Shown here in pieces: positions 5,901 to 14,324 of a stretch of 64,000 nucleotides of DNA. The position numbers and the translations under genes were made by a program. How positions within the stretch are numbered: position 1 is the stretch's first letter; each line of letters opens with the position of its first letter. The notes under the pieces are model-generated. The model did no database searches, was not told where the DNA came from, and worked only from the letters and a program-made list of their open reading frames with translations. Where the stretch lies: the NCBI GenBank assembly GCA_041752455.1, contig JBGSWL010000169.1, forward strand, positions 1 to 64,000, in the 5' to 3' direction. This DNA is from JBGSWL01 sp041752455. Lineage in GTDB: Bacteria; Pseudomonadota; Alphaproteobacteria; Rhizobiales; Rhizobiaceae.

Positions 5901-8900
5901 TCAGCCGCCGAGCGCATCTTCGAGGAAGGCGGCAAGTTGTGCCTTGTGGGTGTTCATCAGGCCCGTCGCCGTCGAGGCCGAAGCCGGCCGCCCCGTATAG
6001 CGGACGCGGGCATGCTTGGACTTGATATGTGCCAGCACCCATTCGAGATACGGGTCGATGAACGACCACGACCCCATGTTCTTCGGTTCTTCCTGGCACC
6101 AGACCATCTCGGCATTCTTGAACCGCGACAGTTCGTTGATCAGCGCCTTGGCCGGGAACGGATAGAGCTGTTCGACGCGCAGCAGATAGATGTCGTTGAT
6201 GCCGCGCTTTTCGCGTTCCTCGTAGAGGTCGTAATAGACCTTGCCGGAACACAGGACGACGCGGCGGATCTTGGAATCCGTCACCAGCTTGATCGGCTCG
6301 CCCTTCTTGTATTCGGCATCGTCCCACAGCAGCCGGTGAAAGGCGCTCTCGCCGGAGAACTCCGCAAGCGTCGATGTCGCCTTCTTGTGACGCAGCAAAG
6401 ACTTCGGCGTCATCAGGATCAGCGGCTTGCGGAACTCGCGCTTCAGCTGCCGGCGCAGGATGTGGAAATAGTTTGCCGGCGTCGAACAGTTGGCAACCTG
6501 CATGTTGTCTTCCGCGCACATTTGCAGGAAGCGCTCGAGGCGCGCCGACGAATGCTCCGGTCCCTGGCCTTCATAGCCATGCGGCAGCAGGCAGACGAGG
6601 CCGCTCATGCGCAGCCACTTGCGTTCGCCCGACGAGATGAACTGGTCGAACAGCACCTGCGCCCCGTTGGCAAAGTCGCCGAACTGCGCTTCCCAAAGTG
6701 TCAGCGTGTTCGGCTCGGCCAGCGTGTAGCCATATTCGAAACCGAGCACCGCCTCTTCCGAGAGCATCGAGTTGATGACCTCGTAGCGGCCCTGACCGGG
6801 CTTCAGATTGTTCAGCGGCGTGTAGCGCGTTTCGTCCTTCTGGTCGTAAAGCACCGAATGACGCTGCGAGAACGTGCCGCGCTCGCAATCCTGGCCGGAC
6901 AGCCGGACGCCATGTCCTTCGAGGCAAAGCGACGCAAAGGCCAGCGCCTCGGCGGTCGCCCAGTCGATGCCTTCACCGGTCTCGATCATCTGGGCACGGT
7001 TGTCGAGGAAACGCTGGATCGTCTTGTGCGCCTCGAAATTCTCGGGAACCTGCGTCAGCTTCTTGCCGACGTCTTTCAGCGTCTTGACCGGAACGGCGGT
7101 CTTGCCGCGCCGCCGCTCGTCTTCATTGTCCGCCTTGGCAAGCCCCGACCACCGGCCGTCGAGCCAGTCAGCCTTGTTCGGCTTGTAGTTTTCGCCGGAC
7201 TGGAATTCGCCTTCCAGATGCTCGCGCCAATCGGTCTTGAGCTTTTCAACCTCGTCGACCGTGACCACGCCTTCGGCGATCAGCTTCTCGCCATAGACCT
7301 GCACCGACGTCTTGTGCTTGCGGATCACGCGATACATCATCGGCTGGGTGAAAGCCGGCTCATCACCCTCGTTGTGGCCGAAGCGGCGATAGCAGAACAT
7401 GTCGATGACCACCGGCTTCTGGAACTTCATCCGGTATTCGGTCGCGATCTTGGCGGCATAGACCACCGCTTCCGGATCATCGCCGTTGACGTGGAAGATC
7501 GGCGCCTCGATCATCTTGGCAACATCGGACGGATAGGGCGACGAACGCGAGAAATACGGGTTCGTCGTAAAGCCGATCTGGTTGTTGATGATGAAGTGGA
7601 TCGACCCGGCAACCCGGTGACCGCGCAGCGCCGAAAGGCTGAAGCACTCGGCCACGACACCCTGTCCGGCAAAGGCCGCATCACCATGGATGAGCAGCGG
7701 CAGAACGCGCGCGCGCTCCTCCAGCGGCACGATTTCCGGGCGGTTTGCACCGCCGGCCAACTGGTCCTGCTTGGCGCGAACCTTGCCGAGCACGACCGGG
7801 TTGACGATTTCCAGATGCGACGGATTGGCGGTCAGCGACAGGTGAACCTTGTTGTCATCGAACTCGCGGTCCGATGACGCGCCGAGATGATATTTGACGT
7901 CGCCGGACCCTTCGACATCCTCCGGATAGAAGGCCCCGCCCTTGAACTCATGGAACAGCGCGCGGTGCGGCTTGCCCATCACCTGCGTCAGCACGTTCAG
8001 ACGTCCGCGATGCGCCATGCCGAGCACGATGTCCTTCATGCCAAGCTGGCCGCCGCGCTTGATGATCTGCTCGAGCGCCGGGATCAGCGCTTCGCCACCA
8101 TCAAGACCAAACCGCTTGGTGCCCTTGTATTTGACATCGATGAACTGCTCGAAGCCTTCCGCCTCGATCAGCTTCTGCAGGATCGCCTTCTTGCCGTTGT
8201 TGGTGAAGGCGACGCCCTTGTCCGGCCCTTCGATGCGCTCCTGCAACCAGCTTTTCTCGTCCGGATTGGAGATGTGCATGAATTCGAGCGCGAACGTGCC
8301 GCAATAGGTCCGCTTCAGGATCTCGAGCATCTGCGGGATCGTCGCATATTCGAGCCCGAGCACATGGTCGATGAAGATCTTGCGGTTGTAGTCGGCCTCG
8401 GTGAAACCATAGGCCGATGGATGCAGCTCATTGTAGTCTTCCTGAACCCCGGCAAGGCCGAGCGGATCAAGATTGGCGTGCAGATGGCCGCGCATGCGGT
8501 AGGCGCGGATCATCATGATCGCCCGCACCGAATCGCGCGTGGCCCGCAGCACCTCATCGGCTGACACACCTGATGCCGGCGGTGCGGCCTTTTCGGCCTT
8601 CTGCGCGATCTTCTTGCCGAGATGGGCTTCCACCTCGCCCCAGTTGCCATCCAGCGCCGAGGTCAACTCGCCATTGGCCTGGACCGGCCAATCGGCCCGC
8701 TCCCAGGACGCGCCGTCGCGCACCTTGCGAACACTGGCACCATCATCGGCAACGCCTTCGAAGAAGGCGCGCCAGTCGGCCGGAACCGACTGCGGGTCCT
8801 CGCTCCAGCGCACATGCATGTCGTCGAGATAGGCGGCGTTGCCGCCGTAGAGAAACGAGGTCTCTGCGAAAATATCGTTGGCCTGGTCTTTGCGCGCCAT
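5901..8900 (-). CDS. sucA: 2-oxoglutarate dehydrogenase E1 component
   Basis: Thiamine diphosphate enzyme that decarboxylates 2-oxoglutarate and succinylates the lipoyl arm of SucB. It has 999 residues, normal for the family in this order. The N-terminal SFLYGGNAAYLDDMH segment is the usual start and binds the complex. The ThDP/Mg region contains IHGDAAFAGQGVVAE, followed by IHFIINNQIGFTT. The C-terminal part holds the transketolase-like pyrimidine domain (GTFSQRHSV) and a conserved LLRVEQLYPFP region. The ATG at 8900 is preceded by AGAGGAAA; a longer frame upstream lacks family support. It is the third core gene of the operon after sucD. Confidence 0.97.
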   Translation of the reverse strand: MARKDQANDIFAETSFLYGGNAAYLDDMHVRWSEDPQSVPADWRAFFEGVADDGASVRKVRDGASWERADWPVQANGELTSALDGNWGEVEAHLGKKIAQKAEKAAPPASGVSADEVLRATRDSVRAIMMIRAYRMRGHLHANLDPLGLAGVQEDYNELHPSAYGFTEADYNRKIFIDHVLGLEYATIPQMLEILKRTYCGTFALEFMHISNPDEKSWLQERIEGPDKGVAFTNNGKKAILQKLIEAEGFEQFIDVKYKGTKRFGLDGGEALIPALEQIIKRGGQLGMKDIVLGMAHRGRLNVLTQVMGKPHRALFHEFKGGAFYPEDVEGSGDVKYHLGASSDREFDDNKVHLSLTANPSHLEIVNPVVLGKVRAKQDQLAGGANRPEIVPLEERARVLPLLIHGDAAFAGQGVVAECFSLSALRGHRVAGSIHFIINNQIGFTTNPYFSRSSPYPSDVAKMIEAPIFHVNGDDPEAVVYAAKIATEYRMKFQKPVVIDMFCYRRFGHNEGDEPAFTQPMMYRVIRKHKTSVQVYGEKLIAEGVVTVDEVEKLKTDWREHLEGEFQSGENYKPNKADWLDGRWSGLAKADNEDERRRGKTAVPVKTLKDVGKKLTQVPENFEAHKTIQRFLDNRAQMIETGEGIDWATAEALAFASLCLEGHGVRLSGQDCERGTFSQRHSVLYDQKDETRYTPLNNLKPGQGRYEVINSMLSEEAVLGFEYGYTLAEPNTLTLWEAQFGDFANGAQVLFDQFISSGERKWLRMSGLVCLLPHGYEGQGPEHSSARLERFLQMCAEDNMQVANCSTPANYFHILRRQLKREFRKPLILMTPKSLLRHKKATSTLAEFSGESAFHRLLWDDAEYKKGEPIKLVTDSKIRRVVLCSGKVYYDLYEEREKRGINDIYLLRVEQLYPFPAKALINELSRFKNAEMVWCQEEPKNMGSWSFIDPYLEWVLAHIKSKHARVRYTGRPASASTATGLMNTHKAQLAAFLEDALGG

Positions 8901-9047
8901 GATGCGTTTCCTCTGCGGCGCCTCTTGCCGGGCCTGCCGCCTTGTTCGGGTTTGTCCTCGCCGGTTCTCCCGGCGTTCCCCTTTGTCATCAGCCGGCATC
9001 CCCGCCAGCCATGACCCGCACCCCGAAGGACGCGGGCCTAAGACCGG

Positions 9048-9971
9048 TCACTCGCCGGCGAGCACTTTCTTGAGCGTCTTGCCGAGCTGGGCCGGAGACG
9101 GCGACACGCGAATGCCCGCCGCTTCCATCGCTGCAATCTTGTCTTCCGCGCCGCCCTTGCCGCCGGAAATCACGGCACCGGCATGGCCCATGGTCCGTCC
9201 GGGAGGGGCCGTGCGACCGGCGATGAAGCCGACCATCGGCTTTTTGCGGCCCTTGGCGGCCTGTTCGGTCAGCCAGGCGCAAGCCTCTTCTTCTGCCGAA
9301 CCGCCGATCTCGCCGATCATGATGATCGACTGGGTTTCTTCGTCATCGAGGAACATGTCGAGCATGTCGATGAACTCGGTGCCCTTGACCGGATCGCCGC
9401 CGATGCCGACAGCCGTCGACTGGCCGAGGCCCTCATTGGTGGTCTGGAACACGGCCTCATAGGTCAGGGTGCCGGAACGCGACAGGATGCCGACCGAGCC
9501 CTTCTGGAAGATCGAACCCGGCATGATGCCGATCTTGCACTGGTCCGGCGTCAGGACACCCGGGCAGTTCGGCCCGATCAGGCGCGACTTGGATTTGTCG
9601 AGCTTGGCCTTCACGCGAACCATGTCCATCACCGGAATGCCTTCGGTGATGCAGATGATCAGCGGCACCTTGGCATCGATGGCTTCTTCGATCGCATCGC
9701 CCGCCCCTGCCGGCGGCACATAGATGACCGAGGCATTGGCCTTGGTTGCCTTCACCGCTTCGGCGACCGTGGCAAAGATCGGCAGTTCGGTACCGGCCTT
9801 TTCGCCGGCGCCTTCGCCTGCGGTCCACATTTCACCACCCTTTTTCGGATGAATGCCGGCCACCATCTGGGTGCCCGCATAGGCCAGGGCCTGCTCGGTG
9901 TGGAACGTCCCGGTCTTGCCGGTCAGGCCCTGGACGATGACCTTGGTGTCTTTGTTGATGAGAATGGACAT
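9048..9971 (-). CDS. sucD: Succinyl-CoA synthetase (succinate-CoA ligase) alpha subunit
   Basis: With SucC it converts succinyl-CoA to succinate while making ATP or GTP. It has 307 residues. It shows the CoA-binding Rossmann start VIVQGLTGKTGTFHTEQALAYG-like region, a CPGVLTPDQCKIGIMPG segment, and the phosphohistidine loop MGHAGAVISGGKG near residue 247. Its ATG at 9971 shares one base with the stop of vapC (TGATG). Its likely ribosome binding site AAAGG, about 10 bases before the ATG, lies inside vapC. So sucD, normally placed directly after sucC, is read here through an inserted toxin gene. Confidence 0.96.
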   Translation of the reverse strand: MSILINKDTKVIVQGLTGKTGTFHTEQALAYAGTQMVAGIHPKKGGEMWTAGEGAGEKAGTELPIFATVAEAVKATKANASVIYVPPAGAGDAIEEAIDAKVPLIICITEGIPVMDMVRVKAKLDKSKSRLIGPNCPGVLTPDQCKIGIMPGSIFQKGSVGILSRSGTLTYEAVFQTTNEGLGQSTAVGIGGDPVKGTEFIDMLDMFLDDEETQSIIMIGEIGGSAEEEACAWLTEQAAKGRKKPMVGFIAGRTAPPGRTMGHAGAVISGGKGGAEDKIAAMEAAGIRVSPSPAQLGKTLKKVLAGE

Positions 9972-10414
9972 CAGGAAGGTGCCTTTATTGTTGCGTCGAG
10001 AAACGGGTTGATAGCGGTGACAGATCCGTAGGCCTGCCCATGGTTGAGGTCTTCGGTGTAGAGCGTCTTGCAACCAAGCCGTTCAGCTGCGGCAATGATC
10101 GCTCCGTCCCAATAGGAAATGCGGTAGCGCTGCGAAATCTCGATTCCGGCTTTGACCAAAGCAGTGTCCACTTCCTGACATGGCTTCTTGGCAATAACCC
10201 GGACCCACTGTGAGGCCCGTTTGGGATCGAGTGGTACGCGCCCCTTCTTGACGACATTGGCGTAGAACTCAGCCAAAACCTGCGCGGACGTTGCATAATT
10301 CTCGTCGGCAACGATCTGGCGTGCACGACCATGCTTTTCTGGCTCAACCTTGGCGCCTTGTGCGGCGTAGATGAGTATGTTCGTGTCCAGAAGGACATCA
10401 GCATCACCGGTCAA
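9971..10414 (-). CDS. vapC: VapC-family PIN-domain ribonuclease toxin
   Basis: PIN-domain endoribonuclease, expected to cleave tRNA or rRNA when free of VapB. The 147-residue frame has the four acidic active-site residues of an intact toxin: D in VLLDTNILIYA, E in AQVLAEFYAN, D in ISYWDGAIIAAAE, and D in LYTEDLNHG. The start is uncertain. A TTG at 10414, eight bases after GGAGA and overlapping vapB by 11 bases, puts the PIN core near the N-terminus; an ATG at 10462 would add 16 residues and overlap vapB by 59 bases. The stop overlaps the sucD start, so the toxin gene is translationally joined to a TCA gene. It looks slightly less GC-rich than its neighbours. Confidence 0.88.
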   Translation of the reverse strand: MTGDADVLLDTNILIYAAQGAKVEPEKHGRARQIVADENYATSAQVLAEFYANVVKKGRVPLDPKRASQWVRVIAKKPCQEVDTALVKAGIEISQRYRISYWDGAIIAAAERLGCKTLYTEDLNHGQAYGSVTAINPFLDATIKAPS

Positions 10415-10655
10415 ATCGCGGTTCTCCGGAATAGGTCTCCGCACGCGAAGGTCGCCAGTCACCCATGTCGGAGTCGGATTCGTCGATGAGCCTCAACAAC
10501 TCTTCGCGCGCCTCATCCTTCTCGGCCTCTTCACGGACGACCCGTTCCAGATAACCCCGCACCATCTCGTTGACACTGGTGCGCCGCGTCGCCGCAAGCA
10601 CCCGCGCTTTGTCGAGAAGGTCGTCATCAATGGCCAGTGTCAGGTTCTTGGTCAT
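10404..10655 (-). CDS. vapB: VapB-family antitoxin
   Basis: An 83-residue antitoxin. The N-terminal MTKNLTLAIDDDLLDKARVLAATRRTSVNEMVRGYLERV is a ribbon-helix-helix DNA-binding domain. It is followed by a charged helix (EEAEKDEAREELLRLIDE) and a C-terminal tail likely to wrap and block VapC. Antitoxin before toxin with an overlap is the standard vapBC order. The start at 10655 gives the proper ribbon-helix-helix length. It lies 41 bases after the sucC stop; a palindrome in that gap may be its operator. Confidence 0.87.
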   Translation of the reverse strand: MTKNLTLAIDDDLLDKARVLAATRRTSVNEMVRGYLERVVREEAEKDEAREELLRLIDESDSDMGDWRPSRAETYSGEPRFDR

Positions 10656-10672
10656 GGCTTGGTGTCCCGGTT

Positions 10673-10689
10673 TACACAGGATACGTGTA
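10673..10689. promoter_or_regulatory. Candidate VapB operator
   Basis: Perfect inverted repeat TACAC-AGGATAC-GTGTA in the 41-base gap between sucC and vapB, 18 bases before the vapB ATG. Ribbon-helix-helix VapB proteins usually bind short palindromes of this kind to autoregulate. Binding here would sit in the middle of the sucCD operon. The palindrome is seen directly; the role is inferred. Confidence 0.4.
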
Positions 10690-10696
10690 GCACAGA

Positions 10697-11905
<1,209 letters not shown>

Positions 11906-11995
11906 GGGAGACGTCCTGTTCTTTCGGTTTGGCCAATTCTTGCGATTTGGACATGTCTTGCAATTTCGGCATTTCTTGCGATTGAACTTGGCCTA

Positions 11996-12958
11996 TCACT
12001 TCAGCTGCGGCGCGATTGTGACACAGGCTTCGCAAAGGCCAGCCACGGCTTCCACTGACTTGTCGAACATCTTCTGTTCGGTCTTGGTCAGCTCCACCTC
12101 GATGATGCGTTCGACGCCACCTGCACCGATCACCACCGGCACACCGACATACATGTTCTTGACGCCATATTGGCCGGAAAGATGCGCGGCGCAGGGCAGA
12201 ACGCGCTTCTTGTCCTTCAGATAGGCTTCGGCCATCGAGACCGCGGAAGCCGCCGGCGCATAATAGGCCGAGCCGGTCTTCAGAAGACCGACGATTTCGC
12301 CGCCGCCCTTGCGGGTCCGCTCGACCATCGCGTCAAGCTTTTCCTTGGTGGTCCAGCCCATCTTGATGAGATCCGGCAGCGGAATGCCCGCAACGGTCGA
12401 ATAACGGGTCAGCGGCACCATGTCGTCGCCGTGGCCGCCGAGCGTCATCGCGGTCACATCTTCCACCGAAACGTCAAACGCTTCGGCAAGGAAATGCCGG
12501 AAGCGCGCCGAATCGAGAACACCTGCCATGCCGACGACTTTGTTCTTCGGCAGGCCGGAGAACTTCTGCAGCGCCCAGACCATCGCGTCGAGCGGGTTGG
12601 TGATGCAGATGACGAATGCGTCCGGTGCATATTTCTTGATGCCCGCGCCGACCTGTTCCATCACCCTCAGGTTGATGCCGAGAAGATCGTCGCGGCTCAT
12701 GCCGGCTTTGCGCGGCACGCCGGCCGTGACGATGCAGACGTCGGCACCCTTGATCGCGTCATAGTCGTTGGCGCCGATGAACTTGGCGTCGAAGCCGTCG
12801 ACCGGCGCCGATTCGGCGATGTCGAGGCCCTTGCCCTGCGGGATGCCTTCGGAAATGTCGAACAGGACAACGTCGCCCAGTTCCTTCAAGCCGATCATGT
12901 GTGCCAGCGTCCCGCCGATCATGCCGGAACCGATGAGTGCAATCTTGTTGCGAGCCAT
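11996..12958 (-). CDS. mdh: Malate dehydrogenase
   Basis: NAD-dependent oxidation of malate to oxaloacetate. It has 320 residues and belongs to the LDH-like MDH type found in alphaproteobacteria. The Rossmann motif IGSGMIGGTLAH is at the N-terminus, substrate-binding Arg in PRKAGMSRDDLLG, ITNPLDAMVW in the middle, and the catalytic His in LGGHGDDMVP. It is the first gene of the TCA operon; about 200 bases upstream on the minus strand is non-coding and should hold the main promoter. Confidence 0.97.
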   Translation of the reverse strand: MARNKIALIGSGMIGGTLAHMIGLKELGDVVLFDISEGIPQGKGLDIAESAPVDGFDAKFIGANDYDAIKGADVCIVTAGVPRKAGMSRDDLLGINLRVMEQVGAGIKKYAPDAFVICITNPLDAMVWALQKFSGLPKNKVVGMAGVLDSARFRHFLAEAFDVSVEDVTAMTLGGHGDDMVPLTRYSTVAGIPLPDLIKMGWTTKEKLDAMVERTRKGGGEIVGLLKTGSAYYAPAASAVSMAEAYLKDKKRVLPCAAHLSGQYGVKNMYVGVPVVIGAGGVERIIEVELTKTEQKMFDKSVEAVAGLCEACVTIAPQLK

Positions 12959-13122
12959 TTTGTGCTGTTTCCCGTGTCGTCCGCGGCAAGAATTCTTGTC
13001 AGGCTGGGCGCACGCGGAAACGCAACCCCTCCCGATACCGGGCTGGGTCGTGACTCAGGGTGCGACAAAATGCAACTGAAACTTTCGTAAGCAGCAATTT
13101 CAATGGTTTGAAATGTCCAGCA

Positions 13123-13138
13123 TTTACGTAAACGTCAA
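13123..13138. promoter_or_regulatory. Near-palindrome upstream of mdh, possible operator and -35 region
   Basis: TTTACGTAAACGTCAA, two half sites TT(T/G)ACG around TAAA, about 165 bases before the mdh ATG. On the minus strand TTGACG would be a good -35 hexamer, with a weak -10 (CATTTC) 17 bases on. The palindrome resembles sites of MerR-family LiuR-type regulators as I remember them. The repeat is seen; the regulator assignment is a guess. Confidence 0.35.
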
Positions 13139-13158
13139 TATAGCTGCCCTGCTCCTGA

Positions 13159-13350
13159 TCAGAAGTCCTTCGTCAACCTGATATCGATCTCGTGCGTCAT
13201 GCGATCATCGAAGGCAGCGTTCGAGAGGTTGCGCTCGAACCGGTAAGCCAGTTGCGGGGCAAGCCCGGCAATCGTGAAGTCGCGTTTGGTGAGCACAGCC
13301 TGCAGGCCGATGCGGGTGTCGCGCTGTGCTTCGGCAAGCCCCGGATAGAG
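13159..13350 (-). pseudogene. C-terminal remnant of a surface lipoprotein assembly modifier (SLAM/DUF560)-like outer-membrane protein
   Basis: About 62 residues in frame ending RFERNLSNAAFDDRMTHEIDIRLTKDF-like, split here as LAYRFERNLSN and MTHEIDIRLTKDF. The pattern of alternating strands, an ER-N-SN turn and a terminal Phe is that of the last beta strands of SLAM/DUF560 outer-membrane barrels. There is no start, signal peptide, TPR domain or most of the barrel. Immediately upstream the frame runs into a palindromic repeat at 13354. It is therefore a decayed gene end, probably a scar of deletion or repeat insertion. Family assignment rests on a short stretch. Confidence 0.5.
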
Positions 13351-13353
13351 ACC

Positions 13354-13507
13354 GTCATACCGGGGCTTGTCCCCGCAATCCAGGCGCGCACATGGGGCCA
13401 ACCGGAGCCGTCATTCGCAGGCTTGGCCCGGTAATCCAGACCTGAACGGTCAACAACTTCGTGATGCCCCCGCCCTTCGTCATCCTGGACGGTTGCAGGA
13501 CGATCCA
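13354..13507. repeat. Three copies of a ~30-base palindromic intergenic element
   Basis: Three imperfect units begin GTCAT and end ATCCA: 13354-13383 (internal hairpin CGGGG-CTTGT-CCCCG), 13410-13440 and 13479-13507. They are spaced 56 and 69 bases apart. Elements of this form are scattered between genes in many alphaproteobacteria. Their spacing and divergence suggest old insertions that filled the gap left by the SLAM-like gene. Confidence 0.65.
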
Positions 13508-13539
13508 AGTCCCATGCCTGAGCGGTCATCGGTGTGGCG

Positions 13540-13755
13540 CCCCTCTCCCCTTGAGGGAGAGAGTGAGGCTCGTCTTGCGGAAAGCCAACGATTTGGCTTT
13601 CCGAGAGCCGAACGCCCGGAGCCATGGCGGAGGGCCGAAGTGCGAATTGGCCGAAGGTCAAACGTCAGAAATCGCAAGAGAGGGGTGATCGGCGAAACAC
13701 CCCCCCCCCTCTGCCCTGCCGGGCATCTCCCCCACAAGGGGGGAGATCGGCGCTC
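13540..13755. repeat. Composite palindromic repeat region
   Basis: Non-coding mosaic. It contains CTCCCCTTGAGGGAG, a perfect 10-base inverted repeat GGAAAGCCAA-CGAT-TTGGCTTTCC at 13579-13602, a run of ten C at 13700-13709, and an inverted repeat ATCTCCCCC-ACAA-GGGGGGAGAT at 13725-13747. The last part matches a repeat I recognise as common between genes in rhizobia. No open frame here looks real. Confidence 0.6.
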
Positions 13756-13819
13756 CACCCACCAACCCCAACCTGAAAGGACCACCCATGCCCCGACCCG
13801 CAAGACAACAGACCCCGCG

Positions 13820-14269
13820 CTACCGTCCGCGCAGCAGCGTCACCAGTTCAGCCTGTCGCGACGTGTCGGTCTTGCGGAAGATCGAGAGCAGTTGCGTTTT
13901 CACCGTCGAATATTTCCGGTCGGTCTCGTCGGCAAATTCCTGCAGCGTGCGTCCGGCGACCAGCGCTTCGGCCAGCGCGATCTCGGCGCGTGTCAGCCCG
14001 AACACCGCCTGCCAGCGCGTCGCCTCCTTGCGGGAATCGATCTCGACGCGCTGCACGATCCGCTCCACCAGCCGGTTCAGGTTCGGCTCGCCGTCCTCGA
14101 TCAGCCGGCGGAACCGGGTCTCGGTCTCCGGGTGCAGGCGCGCAAAACGCTGGAAGGCGCCATTGGCGCGCGCCAGTGCCATCACCAGTTCGATATTGTC
14201 CTCGGACGCCGCGGCAGGCGCAGCGGTGCCGATTTCGGGCTTGATTGCCTTGTCGTCATCCTCGATCAT
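13820..14269 (-). CDS. LuxR-type helix-turn-helix transcriptional regulator
   Basis: A 149-residue protein whose last 65 residues form a LuxR-type DNA-binding domain: FGLTRAEIALAEALVAGRTLQEFADE, then STVKTQLLSIFRKTDTSRQAELV. The N-terminal part is helical, with no receiver or autoinducer domain visible, so the input signal is unknown. It is transcribed divergently from the alpha/beta hydrolase gene; the two probably share a control region of about 55 bases, which suggests it controls that gene. The start at 14269 (ATG) is preferred; the frame stays open upstream into the hydrolase gene, so a longer form cannot be ruled out. Confidence 0.7.
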   Translation of the reverse strand: MIEDDDKAIKPEIGTAAPAAASEDNIELVMALARANGAFQRFARLHPETETRFRRLIEDGEPNLNRLVERIVQRVEIDSRKEATRWQAVFGLTRAEIALAEALVAGRTLQEFADETDRKYSTVKTQLLSIFRKTDTSRQAELVTLLRGR

Positions 14270-14324
14270 GTCGGCATTGGAATCTGTCCGCAAAAAATTT
14301 TCAACCGGAAACCGTGACCAGACC

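Noticed and set aside
5862..7877. 671-codon open frame antisense to sucA
   Set aside because: It mirrors sucA in high-GC codon phase; the translation has no domains and is His/Arg/Leu-rich as expected for a shadow frame.
13354..13507. CRISPR-like array
   Set aside because: Three diverged palindromic units at unequal spacing, with no identical repeats and no cas genes; these are dispersed intergenic repeats.
13700..13709. Run of ten C as a phase-variation tract
   Set aside because: It lies in non-coding repeat sequence, not in or just before a gene, and could be an assembly artefact.
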